NCBI GenBank assembly: GCA_033782935.1
Contig: JAWQEG010000079.1
Span: forward strand, 1 to 64,000
Direction of reading: 5' to 3'
Source: Petrolisthes cinctipes
Lineage: Eukaryota > Arthropoda > Malacostraca > Decapoda > Porcellanidae
DNA: 64,000 nucleotides
Part shown: one piece after another, positions 22,907 to 33,531 of the stretch
How positions within the stretch are numbered: position 1 is the stretch's first letter
Layout: each line of letters starts with the position of its first letter
Notes under the pieces: generated by a model
Seen by the model: the letters and a program-made list of their open reading frames with translations, nothing else
The model's database searches: none
What the model was told of the DNA's origin: nothing
Position numbers and translations under genes: made by a program

Positions 22907-25494
22907 TTACTCTGTTTTTTGGGATAAACTTTTTATCTTTTTTTCTCTTATCTGCCAGAATTGATAAATTGTTGATTTGCTTAGCTCAATTATACTCCTG
23001 TCAAATAGAAGCTTCCCAATTAGGTTTTCTTCATCATAGTTATATGGACGCTGTAGCACTATGATTTTGTTCCTTTCTACACTGTAGGTTTCACAGTGTA
23101 GTAGGAAGTGTACGAGATCTTCCTTTTCATTTCCACACATACATTCCGTTGTTTGATTACTAAACCGCTTTCTGTCTCCCAAGTTCATATTGTTGGTACG
23201 ACACTTGAATATAATTATCACTGTTCGCTGTTATCGTAAATGTCTTCTTCCCTTCCAGTTCTTTTCTCCACTCTCTATACAGCTTCAGACTATCTTTTTC
23301 TTGCATCTCACTTTTCCACCTTTTTTTATCCCACTTCTTCACTTTTTCACCGATTTCAGCGTTGTTAATGTCTATTTCTCTTATTCCCATCATTCTTCAA
23401 TCTTCCAACAGCCTTCCAATCTATTTATTTTTCCTCTTTTCCAACCTCATTTTTTCGATCACCCTCTCCCGCAGAATGGTACTTTCACCTCTTAGAATAT
23501 GCTGCAAGTATTTTAATTGTCCTTCCATAATCCTACCCTTCATGCTTGAAATTCCAATTTCACCCCTTATTGCAGTTTCTTGCGTATAACTAGGCACTCT
23601 CATTATTTTTCTTCCCACACTGTTTTCTAACCTTTGTAGTTTCTTTATTTTTTTTTTTATAAAAGTCTATAACATTAGCGCCATATAAGATTATTGGGAG
23701 CGCTATACATTTCCAGTACACTTTGCCAATCATTAATCTCGCACAACATCTTGCTACCACAGAGTAAGCTACGTTTGCCATTTTAACTGCCTTTTCTATC
23801 ATTTTTTGTTTCTGCACTTTAAATAAGTTCCTGTTATCATTAACTGTTATTCCAAGGTATTTCAGTTGGTTGCTTACTATTATCCCCGCTATTTCATTTG
23901 TATTTTGCTTCATGTTAAATATTATTATATTGTTTGCTTATTTCTAGCCCATTTTCCCTCCCTGTTTTAATTACATGCTCTACAACTTTTTCTGCGTCTT
24001 CCACCCTACTTGCCAATAGCATACAGTCGTCGGCGAAAAATAATGATGTTATACTGAAGTTTTCATCCTTATATCCCTTGTCTAACTTCTCTAGTTCCTG
24101 CATGATTCTATATGTTTCTAATTTAAAAAGTGTCGTGGATCCCGTGCATTCTTGCCTAATCCCACTGCTAACTGTAACCTTTATCTCTTCATCCACTTTT
24201 AGTCTAATTTTAGTTATGTCCCCTTCAAATAATTTGATACTACGTCAATAACTTTCTCATTTACTTTATAGTTCATTAGCGTTGTTACCATGGGTTCTCT
24301 TTTTACACTGTCGAACGCTTTGGCAAAGTCAATTGAAATTACAATAAGTATATTTCTATTCTGGTATGTCTTTTCTACACAATGTCTTAAAATGATAATA
24401 TTATTTTCAATTCTGGCTTCTGCCGTAAAACCTGCTTGATTTCTTTTAACCCAGTCATTTCTCTTAATTTGTTCCTCTATACCCATTCTGATCACCGCCA
24501 TAAATATTTTATATCCTATATTTGTTAGGGCTATTGGTCTAAACTCATTAACCTTGGGTTTGTTAGTTTTTGGTATAATTACTGTTTCACTCTACTTCCA
24601 TCCCTCCGGTATATCCCCTGTATTTAATGTTTGTTTCAGAGTATCTACTAATGTTATCAACAATGTTCTATTTTCCAAGAATATTTTATATAATTTTGGC
24701 TTAATACCATCAGGGCCCGCTGCTTTCTTATTTTTTATTTTGGCTAAACACCTTGTAACTCGCTCTTCGGTTATAATATCATCCTCCAAGTATGTTTCCC
24801 CCTCTCCTATTCTTAGGGCCATATTCATGTGTTCTCTAATATCCTTACTACATGCTTCTATGTGGACTGGTACATTTATATTTTCTTCGTTTCTCCCCTC
24901 TGCTCTGGGGCTATTTATAACCTTATATTGTCTCCCCCTCGTAATCTCAGATTTCACAAGTTCCCTCCCATTTATATATTCCTCCTTTGTCTCATCATTC
25001 CACACCTTGGTAATATAATTTTCTTGCTTCCCATACACACCCTTCCAAAATGTCTTAATCTGTGATTTTGCGTCTTCTTTTTCTATTTTTTTGTTATCAC
25101 TATCATACACATTGTTTAGTAGGTTTTCCTTCTCCTTTTCTTTTTCTCCCCTTAACATCCTAATATATTTCCAGGTGTTTTTACAGTTGCTTTTGTCCTC
25201 TTTTAACTCTTCTGCCTTTTTTTCTTCACTTATTCTCATTTCCATTATAATTAACCTTTGTACTTTTTCTTTTTGTTCTAGATACAGTTTCTTCCCTTCA
25301 GCTTTTTCCCTCTCACATGTTTCATTTCTATTCTTTCTATTAATTATTTTACTCTCTTTGATTTCCTGCCTTATTTCATCTGTGAACCATACCGGTTCTT
25401 CTTCTACTTCCCTATCCCCAATATTTTTCCGTTTATATTTCCTCTTTTGGCAATTATTTGCCGTTTTAGTAATTCGTTCTTCTAAATCTTTCAT
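22907..25494 (-). pseudogene. LINE-c ORF2: RT and C-terminal zinc finger
   Basis: Minus-strand non-LTR element spread over at least six frames. Order: the post-endonuclease linker (EEEPVWFTDEIRQEIKESK); RT (NKKAAGPDGIKPKLYK, ETVIIPKTNKPKVNEFRPI, VISIDFAKAFDSVKRE, SGIRQECTGSTTLFKL, FFADDCMLLA); thumb (NQLKYLGITVND, ALPIILYGANV); and a C-terminal CCHC-like finger (CMCGNEKEDLVHFLLHCETY). Motif C is FADD. No endonuclease is visible upstream, so it is 5'-truncated. The many frameshifts show it is old. Clade not assigned. Confidence 0.85.
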
Positions 25495-26039
25495 ATTCCT
25501 GATTTTCTCTCTTGAGATGCTGTCCTGTAGATTTTTACTATAATTCTCTCGAGAGTTGTTATCAGTTTTGTAGTATTCTCTCTCGAGTTATTTTCTGGTT
25601 AATTCCTTTGTGTTACTGATTACCAGAGAATAATATTTTGTAGTGGAGAGTCTTACCCACTCAACGATCCCTCACCATGTCCTTTCTCACTCTATTCGTC
25701 TTCTTTCTCTCCCCGTTCCCCCTCCCCTGTCCCAGCACTCCTCCAATTTCTCACTTCACTCTCCTTTTCATCACCTTTACCATCATTCTGCATGTTGCCG
25801 AAAATGATCAATCTATTATTATGAAAATAGGACCTGAAAAGAAATTATGTGATATTTTGTAAACAAGTTCAATCCATGCGATATGGCAAGACTAATTATT
25901 ACCTAGATAAAGTCATCTGAGATTAATGTCTAAGCTAAACTTACAGATGCCAGCATGAGTGAACCAATCACCAATGTCAAAGTGAACAGTGCCCGAGAAA
26001 CCGAGATGATTTAATGCACCCACAATGTATCAGAGTATC
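25495..26039. other. Unassigned DNA
   Basis: No gene recognised. There is a pyrimidine-rich stretch at 25677-25790. Confidence 0.5.
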
Positions 26040-26172
26040 ATTCCTCAACCCAACCATTCTTGCCATTTCATTTGGCAGTGAGTGGTTCGAGTCATGATCA
26101 CACGTGGCTCGGGATTCAAATTTCTGGCAGCACTTCGGCAGCGCTGAGTGGTAAACGCGGAAGTGGAGCCAA
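26040..26172 (-). repeat. Dispersed repeat, copy 2 (inverse of 21334-21450)
   Basis: Inverted, diverged match of 21334-21450. It contains GGTAAACGCGGAAGTGGAGC and CACACGTGGCTCGGGATTC. Confidence 0.6.
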
Positions 26173-26430
26173 CTGTACATACGTAGGTTGGCTAGTTGGT
26201 AGGGAGGTAGGTTGTCTAGTAGGTATTTAGGTGGGTTAGTTGGTTTGTTTGGCTGGTAGATAGATACGTAGATTGGTTGGTTGGTTTGTTGGCTGGTAGG
26301 TAGAGTAGTTGGTAGGTAAGTCGGCTGGTTAGTAGGTAGGTTAGATGGTAGGTAATACGGCTAGTTGGTTGGGTGCCATTTAAGTTGGTAGGTAAGTTGG
26401 TTGGTAGGTTGGTTGGTAGTATAGTACTGT
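26173..26430. repeat. Degenerate (TTGG/TAGG)n repeat
   Basis: About 260 bp built from GGTTGGTAGG-like units. It lies just upstream of the receptor exons, presumably in an intron or flank. Confidence 0.85.
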
Positions 26431-26543
26431 ATTCATGTGTCCATTGTGGTACGAGGTTTTTGTCTAGCACATACGGGTTTATTTGTTATCCTTTTCATTC
26501 CTTATTCAATTCATTTTCTTTTCGACTATAGAGAGTGGAGTAG

Positions 26544-26695
26544 GGTGACATGGCTCTAAGTGGGATGCATTTGAGGGTGGCAGCAGAGGTGTGGGTGCCT
26601 TGGGTTAAGATAGAAGAGCGACTAGATGGCAGCTTCACCTCTTCAGGGATACTCATCGACTTCGTGGAGCTCTTCGCCTCCAAGCTCAACTTTAC
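26544..26695 (+). CDS. Ionotropic receptor, ligand-binding domain exon A
   Basis: A 152-nt exon. The translation includes MHLRVAAEVWVPWVKIEER, then LDGSFTSSGILIDFVELFAS and KLNFT. This is the start of the S1 half of the ligand-binding domain of ionotropic receptors (IR/iGluR family): 'LrVaaE.w.Pwv......dG...G.l.dfl..la..LNFty'. The donor is AC|GTAAGG. An in-frame TAG at 26541-26543 is also the AG of the likely acceptor (GGAGTAG|GGTGAC), so the exon should start at 26544; an acceptor a few bases off is possible. Such receptors are membrane cation channels for odour or taste in arthropods. The rest of the gene (pore, S2) is not in the window. Homology is recalled, not searched. Confidence 0.7.
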
Positions 26696-26898
26696 GTAAG
26701 GACTCCACCTTGTATGTGTGTGTTCTCACAGACAGATATAAAAGTAGCCTAGTAAATACAGCGTATGTGTGTGTTTTCATAAACATGTATAGAGGTAAAC
26801 AGGAAACTAGAGTGTGTGTGTGTTCTCATAGACTGATATATAGCTAGACAAATAAAGACAGTGTGTGTATGTGCGTGTGCTAATTTTCCAGGTTTCAG
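26696..26898 (+). other. Intron of the ionotropic receptor gene
   Basis: A 203-bp GT...AG intron: donor GTAAGG, acceptor TTTCAG|G after a pyrimidine-rich stretch. An earlier TTTTCCAG at 26891 would put the next exon out of frame. The intron holds about three copies of a ~56-bp unit containing TGTGTGTGTTCTCA and AGACTGATATA (26713-26875). Confidence 0.7.
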
Positions 26899-26989
26899 GT
26901 ACTCCGTGGTTCGTCCCGCTGACCGTGAGTGGGGCCGCGCACTTCCTAACGGCACCATGACTGGGATGGTGGGCATGTGTGCCCGCCAG
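26899..26989 (+). CDS. Ionotropic receptor, ligand-binding domain exon B
   Basis: A 91-nt exon that joins exon A in phase: ...KLNFT|YSVVRPADREWGRALP, then NGTMTGMVGMCARQ, followed by the donor CAG|GTTAGT. 'Y.vvrP.D..WG....nGsw.GMvGm..r.e.D' is the S1 ligand-binding motif of arthropod ionotropic receptors (recalled). The splice phase, intact frame over 81 codons and consensus donor argue for a real gene; it could also be a partial duplicated copy. The next exon should begin with E-x-D-F-like sequence. I did not find it downstream, where LINE insertions begin at 27395. Confidence 0.72.
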
Positions 26990-27394
26990 GTTAGTAGCTC
27001 AAAGTATAGTTGGGTAGCTGCCGAACACCTTCGCTTTATTTACCATTTTCGTGTGTTATAACAAATTATCATAGACAGCAGTACTTCACATTCATTATAA
27101 ACTACATTTTCCCAGCAGTTATCTGATATACATTTGATTTTGCCAAGTTAGATTGTAACAGAATTCTAGCATAAAACAATCTTAAAGAAGTGGTGAATAG
27201 AAGTATCGTTGGTTTGAAGAATACGACCACACGAGTAAATTTATTATTACAATTAAATGATCTTCATCGATTTAAAAACTACAATTTCATTTCAATCTTT
27301 TATCATTGATCTGAAGTCGTTAAGTGAAGTGAGTGGTAATCACTGTGAGTTATAGTTACTAATATCCTATAGCCTAGTGTGGGGATTCCCGCAA
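26990..27394. other. Presumed intron, nothing assigned
   Basis: AT-rich DNA between receptor exon B and LINE-d. No further exon recognised. Confidence 0.4.
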
Positions 27395-28140
27395 TTTTTT
27401 TTTTCTATATCGTGAAAGATGAGGACTACAGGCTGCAAGCCCGCTTGTCGTCCTCGTCTGTGTAGTACAAAGTGAGATAGGTCCTAAACCATGTCCAATT
27501 CTGTTCGAGAAGCTTAGATACATTGCGTTTGAAGGGGTATAAGTAGCAGCAAGGTGGAAAAGTGGATGAAGGTAGAGTGTTCCAGAGTTGACCAGTTGTG
27601 TATATGAAAGACTGAGAGTACCGATTAACTCTTGCATTAGGGAGTTGGACAGAAAAGGGGTGAGAACTAGAGGCTTGAGAGGGGTGAGAGGTTGAGGGGA
27701 GGAAGCATACGTTGAAAGAGTTCAGAAGAGCAATGTCCAGTGTAATAACGATAGAAGAGAGAAAGTTATGCAACATTGAGGCAAAGAGAGAGAGAGGTTG
27801 TAGTGAATCAGTAAGAGGAGAGTTGATGAGACTCCACCTTGTCCAGGAGCGTCGTGAAGATTGAGCCACCCCACACATGAGAGCCATACTCCATACAGGG
27901 GCAGATGAGGCCCCTGTGCAGAGATAGCATCTATGTGAGGGTGATGTTTCACGGAATCTGCGCAGCACACCCTAGAGAGGTGAAAGAAAGAGACTCCAAG
28001 AATATTAAGGGAGGGAGAAAGATCAAGCTGTATGTTGCTGAACTTTGATTTAGAGACATTGAGAAAACAAGGTTCTCTCTGCCCCAGTTGGAAATGAGGG
28101 AAAGATCAAAAGTCAGGCGCGAGTCTCGAACCAACCTTGT
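27395..28140 (-). pseudogene. LINE-d RT C-terminal part (CR1/Jockey-like)
   Basis: 5'-truncated minus-strand LINE in at least two frames: SRLTFDLSLISNWGRENLVF, ILLPPLIFLESLSFTSLG-like thumb sequence, LICPCMEYGSHVWGGS in a shifted frame, then HPFSVQLPNARVNRYSQSFI, TTGQLWNTLPSSTFP and FKRNVSKLLEQ near the end. Its 3' end is marked by a T-run (27397-27407), the poly(A) of the minus strand. The 5' side abuts the LINE-b copy 2 leader near 28140. Confidence 0.75.
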
Positions 28141-28404
28141 TGGTGTGAAGATGTTCTCCTGGCACTCTGCCTGAATTCTTGTTTGTGTTGCTTTTACACT
28201 CTTGCTTGTGTGTTGTTCTTTGTATTGTTTGTGCATTCTTGTTTGTGTGTTGTTGTTTCTGTGGTGTTGCTGGTGTTGTTTGTCTGTTGTGATTCTGTGT
28301 ATTGTATTGTTTTTTTGTCTGTGTGTGTGTGTGTGTTCTTGGCTGATTGAGTGTTCAGCTGTTCGTATTGTTGTTTGCTTCCCATCTAGGCCTTGCCTGG
28401 ACAG

Positions 28405-29850
28405 ATGGAGAGTGCGGATTCGGATGTGGCTTCCTGCCTGGAGGCTGACTTGGCCATGTCTGAAGAGGATGAGTCTCCTATCGAGGATCACTGGCCTGAG
28501 CTGCCTTCTCGCAACCCTCCCCCCCTCTTCTCGGTCACTCCGCAGCTCAGGTTGCAGCCTTCCACCTCCTCAACCTCTACCAAGCGACCCGTTGATGCCT
28601 CGTCTGACTCCTTGCAGGATTCCGATGGTGTGGACTGTTTGCCTCCAGCTGCCAAGACTGCCAAGGTTGCTTCAGCTGTGCATGACGTACCTTCTCTGCC
28701 TCAAATTGGTGTTTCTTCCTTATATACCAACTCCTTGCCCTCGTCCAACCTTCCTGCTTTTGCCCCAAGAAATGCCAATGTCAAGCTCTCCTTCTCTGGG
28801 AACCCATCTACAGACACAAAGTTGCGTTGGTTGTCTGATGTCAACAGGGCCTTCCAGCTGCAGCGTGAACTGGCTGAAGTGAAGATGGCTGCTGTCACCT
28901 CCCAGTTTGTCTACATCTCTAGGAAGCGTCAGGACATCATTGATAGAGTGAAGGCTGGTGAATTTTTGTCTCTGCCTCTTATTCTTGAAGACTCACCCGG
29001 CAGTCCTCGTAAGTTCCCCAGCTACATCTTTACCCGTTTTCCTATTGATGTTGACCTGAAACTTGCTAAGGGATACCCTGGTGTGTATTTTGCCCGTCGT
29101 TTTTTCCAAGATGGTTCCTCCATTAGCCGTATTGCTGTTGTCTGGAGTCAACCTGATCCACCTCCAAATGAGATTTCCTTTGATTTCCTCGTCTGTCTTC
29201 CACCGTGTGAGGTGAGAAAACTTCATAATGACCAGTTGGGCATATCTCTCGGTACTGTTCTGCCAGGCCAAAGTGTGCATGGTGTGCCACTGACCATGAT
29301 TCCAAGACGTGTCCTATCAGGGGCGAACCATCATGTCCTGCTGCCTCCACCTCTGAGCCTTCACCTCCTGAGGATACGTCTCGATGGAAGTGTCCACGAT
29401 GCCTTCAGCCAGGGGATAACGTGTGACATGGATGTACTCGATGTCAGGTCCAGGCTCGTGTCACTACTATTGCTTCGCCTCCACCACCGCTACCATCACC
29501 TCCCCAGTCTGCTCCTCTTACCAGCCCAGCCTCACCTCCAGACTTGGCCCTCCGCAAGTCTGTTGCTACCCTCATTGCATGATGTACGGCTCTCGAGAAC
29601 CGCTTTTCTGCCCTTGAAGCCAGGATTGATGGCCTGGTTGCCACGCAGGCTGCCAATGACTCCAAACTCTCCACCTTGGTCGAGGCTCAGCAGGCCATCA
29701 TCTCAACTATCACTACCCTTACCGAAAAGATGGATACTGTTGCATCCCGCCTTGAAAAGCTTTTCGGATCAGTCCCTTCTCCTGGTCCATCTTCTCCAGG
29801 TCGCTCATCTGCCGCCACTCACCGGACTTCTACCTCCAAATACAGAGTTC
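28405..29850 (+). pseudogene. LINE-b ORF1 (gag-like), frameshifted
   Basis: Start ATG at 28405 (MESADSDVASCLEADLAMS). It has an acidic, Ser/Pro-rich N-terminus; a conserved middle (KLSFSGNPSTDTKLRWLSDV, FPSYIFTRFPIDVDLKLAKG); a frameshift near 29330-29350; a zinc knuckle in the new frame (WKCPRCLQPGDN, then HGCTRCQ, with a stop where a cysteine may have been, near 29425); and a heptad-rich coiled coil (ENRFSALEARIDGLVATQAA) to the end. The role of such ORF1 proteins is RNA binding in the retrotransposition particle. Confidence 0.75.
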
Positions 29851-29852
29851 GC

Positions 29853-30897
29853 TAGTGATTGCCGGCTGGATGTCATCTCCTGGAATGTATGTGGTATCAC
29901 CAGTTATGCTTAGCTCACTCAACTCAAGGCCTATGTTTTTCGTCATCATCCCAGTGTTGTTTTTCTTCAGGAAGCATTTTCAGGACGGCCGCTCACTGCT
30001 GGGCAAGCTCCTCTTCTCTATGGTTATATGCTATATGTTCATCTGGTAAGGAATGGTCTCCTGACTTACATACATAGCTCCTTGCCACATTAACTTCTCC
30101 GTACCTCCACTGATCCTGACATGACCTTTCAGCTATTTGAGTTTCTACTTGGGAATGGAGTACTACAACTATGTAATGTCTATTCTGCCCCAGCTAGACT
30201 CACTCTTGAGGCTCTTCCTTCTCCTACAGTGCGTGGTATTGTGTATATGGGAGATTTTAATGCTCGGCATTCTAATTTGGGTGATGGTTCTGGCTCTATT
30301 AATCGTAATGGTGTTCGTTTCCTTTCATACATCCGCAAGCATCATCTGACACGCTGGGACACTGGCGGTGCCACTCATTGCCGGGGGAGTACTCTGGATT
30401 ACATCCTCTCGACTGGCCTGATAGCATCTCAGGTCCTGTGCTCCTCCGCACCAGACTTATTCTCTGATCACATCGCTTTTCGGTTTCATCATTCTCTAAC
30501 TGCTGGGTCAAGTGCTTCAGCAACTCGTTTGCGTATTGCTGTGCCCCCTAAATATTGCCCGACTTACATCTTATTCATGGCCCATGTATTCCCTACATTT
30601 GACATATCATCAGCTGAACAGTTGTACTCTGATCTTGTATCTGCTACTCATGACTTTTATAGGCTATACATCTCCCGGCCACACCTCCAGCATCGTCATA
30701 CTGCCCACTCCTGGACGCTGGATGCACGTATACAGGAGGCAAAGGAGGAGGCTGAACGTGATGGCCTATTGTTTCAAGCCAACTCAACCCCTGACCTGCT
30801 CCATCGTTACCAGATGTCTAGGGACACTTTAGTTGCCCTGCAGGAGTGGGCTCACACTGAGTCTTGGCAGCAGTTCACGGACAGCATAAACCAGTAA
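29853..30897 (+). pseudogene. LINE-b ORF2 endonuclease (APE type)
   Basis: All landmark motifs of an apurinic-type LINE endonuclease are visible: DVISWNVCGI (Asn), PSVVFLQEAF (Glu), LCNVYSAP, YMGDFNARH (Asp/Asn) and LFSDHIAFRF (Asp/His). Stops lie at about 29911 (TAG) and 30090 (TAA), and a TAA ends this stretch at 30895-30897. The linker then continues in the same frame after that stop (TSVASMWHLIRRVVKK). The enzyme nicks target DNA to prime reverse transcription. Confidence 0.82.
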
Positions 30898-31592
30898 ACA
30901 AGTGTGGCTTCTATGTGGCACCTCATCCGTCGGGTTGTTAAAAAGACACCGGCCACTGCTCGTCATCACACTCCCGCCGACTATGCCCAACAACTTGTCG
31001 ATGCCTGGTCAGAACAATCTACCTCAGCCAGTCTACCCATCCACATACAAGATGCACTCACTTCCCGTGATGCTGTCCATCGGCTACGACTAATGTCTGC
31101 TCTGTTGCAAGATGATGACGATGATGCAGAGGAGATAACTGAGGAGGAGTTGCGACGTGAAATCTCTCTCGGGGTAGAGCTTCTTCCCCTGGTGATGATG
31201 GTATTACTTATGCTGTGCTGCGCCTACTTCAACAAGTTCCTGGGAACCCTCTACTTCGACTGTACAATCTTTGTCTTTGTGATGGTTGTGTACCACGAGC
31301 TTGGACCAGCAGCACAATAATACCCATCCCTAAGCCCGGCAATGCGAAGTTCAGGCCTATTTTCCTGACTTCCTGTTTTTGTAAGGTTATGGAGAGAATC
31401 TTACTCAATCGTCTCATGTACGGACTGCAGGATCGCCTTTCTCCATGGCTGTTTGGTGTCCTTCCCCAGCGGAACACACACCACTGCCTAGTCGACCTGT
31501 ACTCTCGTCGAAGTGCCTTCGATGTTGCTAATAGAGACGTCATTTTGGATCAACTGGTTGACTTTGGGATAAAGGGTAATCTATTATTCTAG
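30898..31592 (+). pseudogene. LINE-b ORF2 linker and N-terminal RT
   Basis: After the linker (ARHHTPADYAQQLVDAWSEQ) the frame shifts near 31180. The RT start is then read as PRAWTSSTIIPIPKPGNAKF, RPIFLTSCFCKVMERILLNR, and ends abruptly after VDFGIKGNLLF. An internal deletion removes the YADD region and joins to sequence just upstream of RNase H at about 31590. Confidence 0.75.
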
Positions 31593-32408
31593 TGTTACTT
31601 GCTTCACTGTCAAGTGTCTCCATTTCCCACATCTTTCACCCCATTACTCTCAGTTAGTCAGGACTTCTCTTAGACCAAACTACCCGGTCCCTCCCATACT
31701 GCCTGCTGAACGTACTTTTATTAGGTCTGTTTCCTCTATACTCCGTAGTTTTAATATAGATATAATGGTTGCAGACGTCCCCACAAGGCCCCCTCCGTGG
31801 ATGCTACCAACACCTGATGTGAGCTTTACACCTACTTCCAAGTCGGAACTGCCTTCTCTACAGCGTCAGTTGGCTCTAGAACACGTAGAAACAGTGACGT
31901 CCTCCATCACAGATCCATACTGCCTCTACACTGATGGCTCATTGCAAGTGGATGGTGCAGCAGGTTGTGTCGTTTTCTCACCTGACTTGGAGTCACCTCC
32001 AGGGGACTGGGTTGGCCGTCGTCTCTGTAACCACTCTAGCTCAACATTTTGTGAACTGTATGCCATTTTGGATGCTGTAAATCTTGTTTGTCAACGTGGA
32101 GTTAATATTCCTACTGTCGTCGGGGCCTCATGAATCGGAGGCACAATGTAGTCTCCTTTTGTTTGAGGTTTGGCTACCGGCCACCGTGGGACATTGCTGG
32201 GATGCAGGGCGAGCCTCCCTTCACTGAGTGTCGCTTGTGTCGAGCCCCTTGTGCTAACACTATAGAACACTATTGCCTGACCTGCCCCGCTGTCCGACAC
32301 TTGCTGCCCTGGGGCCTGCCACTTGATGTGGTTTGTCGACACCTGCTGAACCATCAGGTTTGGAGGAACTTCTGCTACGCCACCCTCGTTTTTGGTGGAT
32401 TTAAGTAG
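31593..32408 (+). pseudogene. LINE-b copy 2 RNase H and zinc finger
   Basis: RNase H with YTDGS (catalytic Asp kept, unlike copy 1) and STFCELYAILDAVNLV. About 330 bp present in copy 1 is missing at about 32105, joining QRGVN to the region before the zinc finger (CRLCRAPCANTIEHYCLTC). The protein ends FGGFK, as in copy 1. Confidence 0.78.
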
Positions 32409-32444
32409 GTCATAATGTAAATATATGTCTGTATTCTTGTGCTT

Positions 32445-33415
32445 TGTGTATGACTACAGTAAACTGTAGTGAGGTGTACAGCAGGATTGACTGAGGGTTT
32501 CATGGTGGAGGTGAGGTTACACCAGGGATCGACTCTGAGCCCTTTCTTGTTTGCAATGGTGATGGACAGATTGACTGATGAGGTTAGACAGGAGTCTCCA
32601 TGGACAATGATGTTTGCAGACGACATTATGATATGTTGTGAGATCCGGGAAGAAGTCTGGGAAGAACTGGAGAGATGGAGATATGCGTTGGAGAGAAGAG
32701 GAATAAAAGTAAGCAGGAACAAAACTGAATACTTGGCTGTAAATGTGAGAGAGGGTGGGGATGCAGTGAGGCTGCAAGGTGTAGAGTTAGCGAGGGTCGA
32801 AGAATTCAAATACTTGGGGTCAACTGTACAAAGTAATGGAGAGTGCGGTAGAGAGATAAGGAAAAGAGTGCAGGCTTAATGGAGTGGGTGGAGAAAAGTA
32901 ACAGGAGTGATATGTGACAGAAGGGTTTCTGCGGGGATGAAAGGGAAAGTCTATAAGACAGTGATAAGGCCAGCCATGTTGTATGGTATGGAGACAGTAA
33001 CTTTTACAAAAAGACAGGAGGCAGAGTTGGAAGTGGCAGAATTGAAGATGATGCGTTTTTCACTAGGAGTGACGAGCCTGGATAGAATTAGAAATGAGCA
33101 TATTAGAGGGACAGCGCACGTACGAAAGTTTGGGACAAAGCTAGAGAGGCGAGACTAAGGTGGTTTGGTCATGTACGGAAGAGGGATGAGGAGTATGTGG
33201 GAAGGAAGATGCTGGAAATGGATCAACCAGAAAGGAGGAAAAGAGGAAGACCAAAAGGAAGGTTTATGGATGAAGTGAAGGAGGATATGCGGGTGGTAGG
33301 GGTAACAGAGGAAGATGTAGAAGACAGAGAAAGGTGGAAACGGGTGATCCGCTGTGGCGACCCCTAAAGGGAATAGCCGAAAGAGGAAGAAGAATATTAT
33401 TATTATTATTAAAAA
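32445..33415 (+). mobile_element. LINE-e, RTE-like (5'-truncated) with (ATT)n tail
   Basis: RT C-terminal half: EVRLHQGSTLSPFLFAMVMD, MMFADDIMIC (FADD), ERRGIKVSRNKTEYLAVNV, EEFKYLGSTVQSNGE, a stop at 32878, KTVIRPAMLYGMETVTFTK, then after a frameshift near 33150 RLRWFGHVRKRDEEYVG and DRERWKRVIRCGDP. The end, CGACCCCTAAAGGGA followed by GAAGAAGAATATTATTATT, is the usual 3' signature of RTE-type elements (recalled). Two inactivating lesions and a large 5' truncation are visible. Confidence 0.85.
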
Positions 33416-33531
33416 TAGACCAGAGACACAAAGCTGGGAGAGAATGCAAGCATTCTATCAATCCGAGGACCCCAGCCCCATGAATCCAACCTGAAGAAGA
33501 GAAGACAGCTTAGAGAAAAAAAGATGAGCAG
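33416..33531. other. 3' UTR or flank of LINE-f
   Basis: Short stretch between the LINE-e tail and the LINE-f stop codon. It probably contains the LINE-f 3' end. Confidence 0.4.

Larger units (their letters stand above)
28150..32440 (+). mobile_element. LINE-b copy 2 (ORF1 + ORF2, internally deleted)
   Basis: The longer copy of LINE-b, with a GT-rich 5' leader (28150-28392), ORF1, endonuclease, part of RT, RNase H and the C-terminal zinc finger. Relative to copy 1 it keeps ORF1, the whole endonuclease and the front of RT, but lost RT from about 31590 onward and part of RNase H near 32105. The 3' UTR is cut near 32440, where LINE-e begins. Confidence 0.85.

Noticed and set aside
26891..26891. 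Upstream acceptor TTTTCCAG for receptor exon B
   Set aside because: It would put exon B out of frame with exon A; the TTTCAG at 26898 gives the family sequence.
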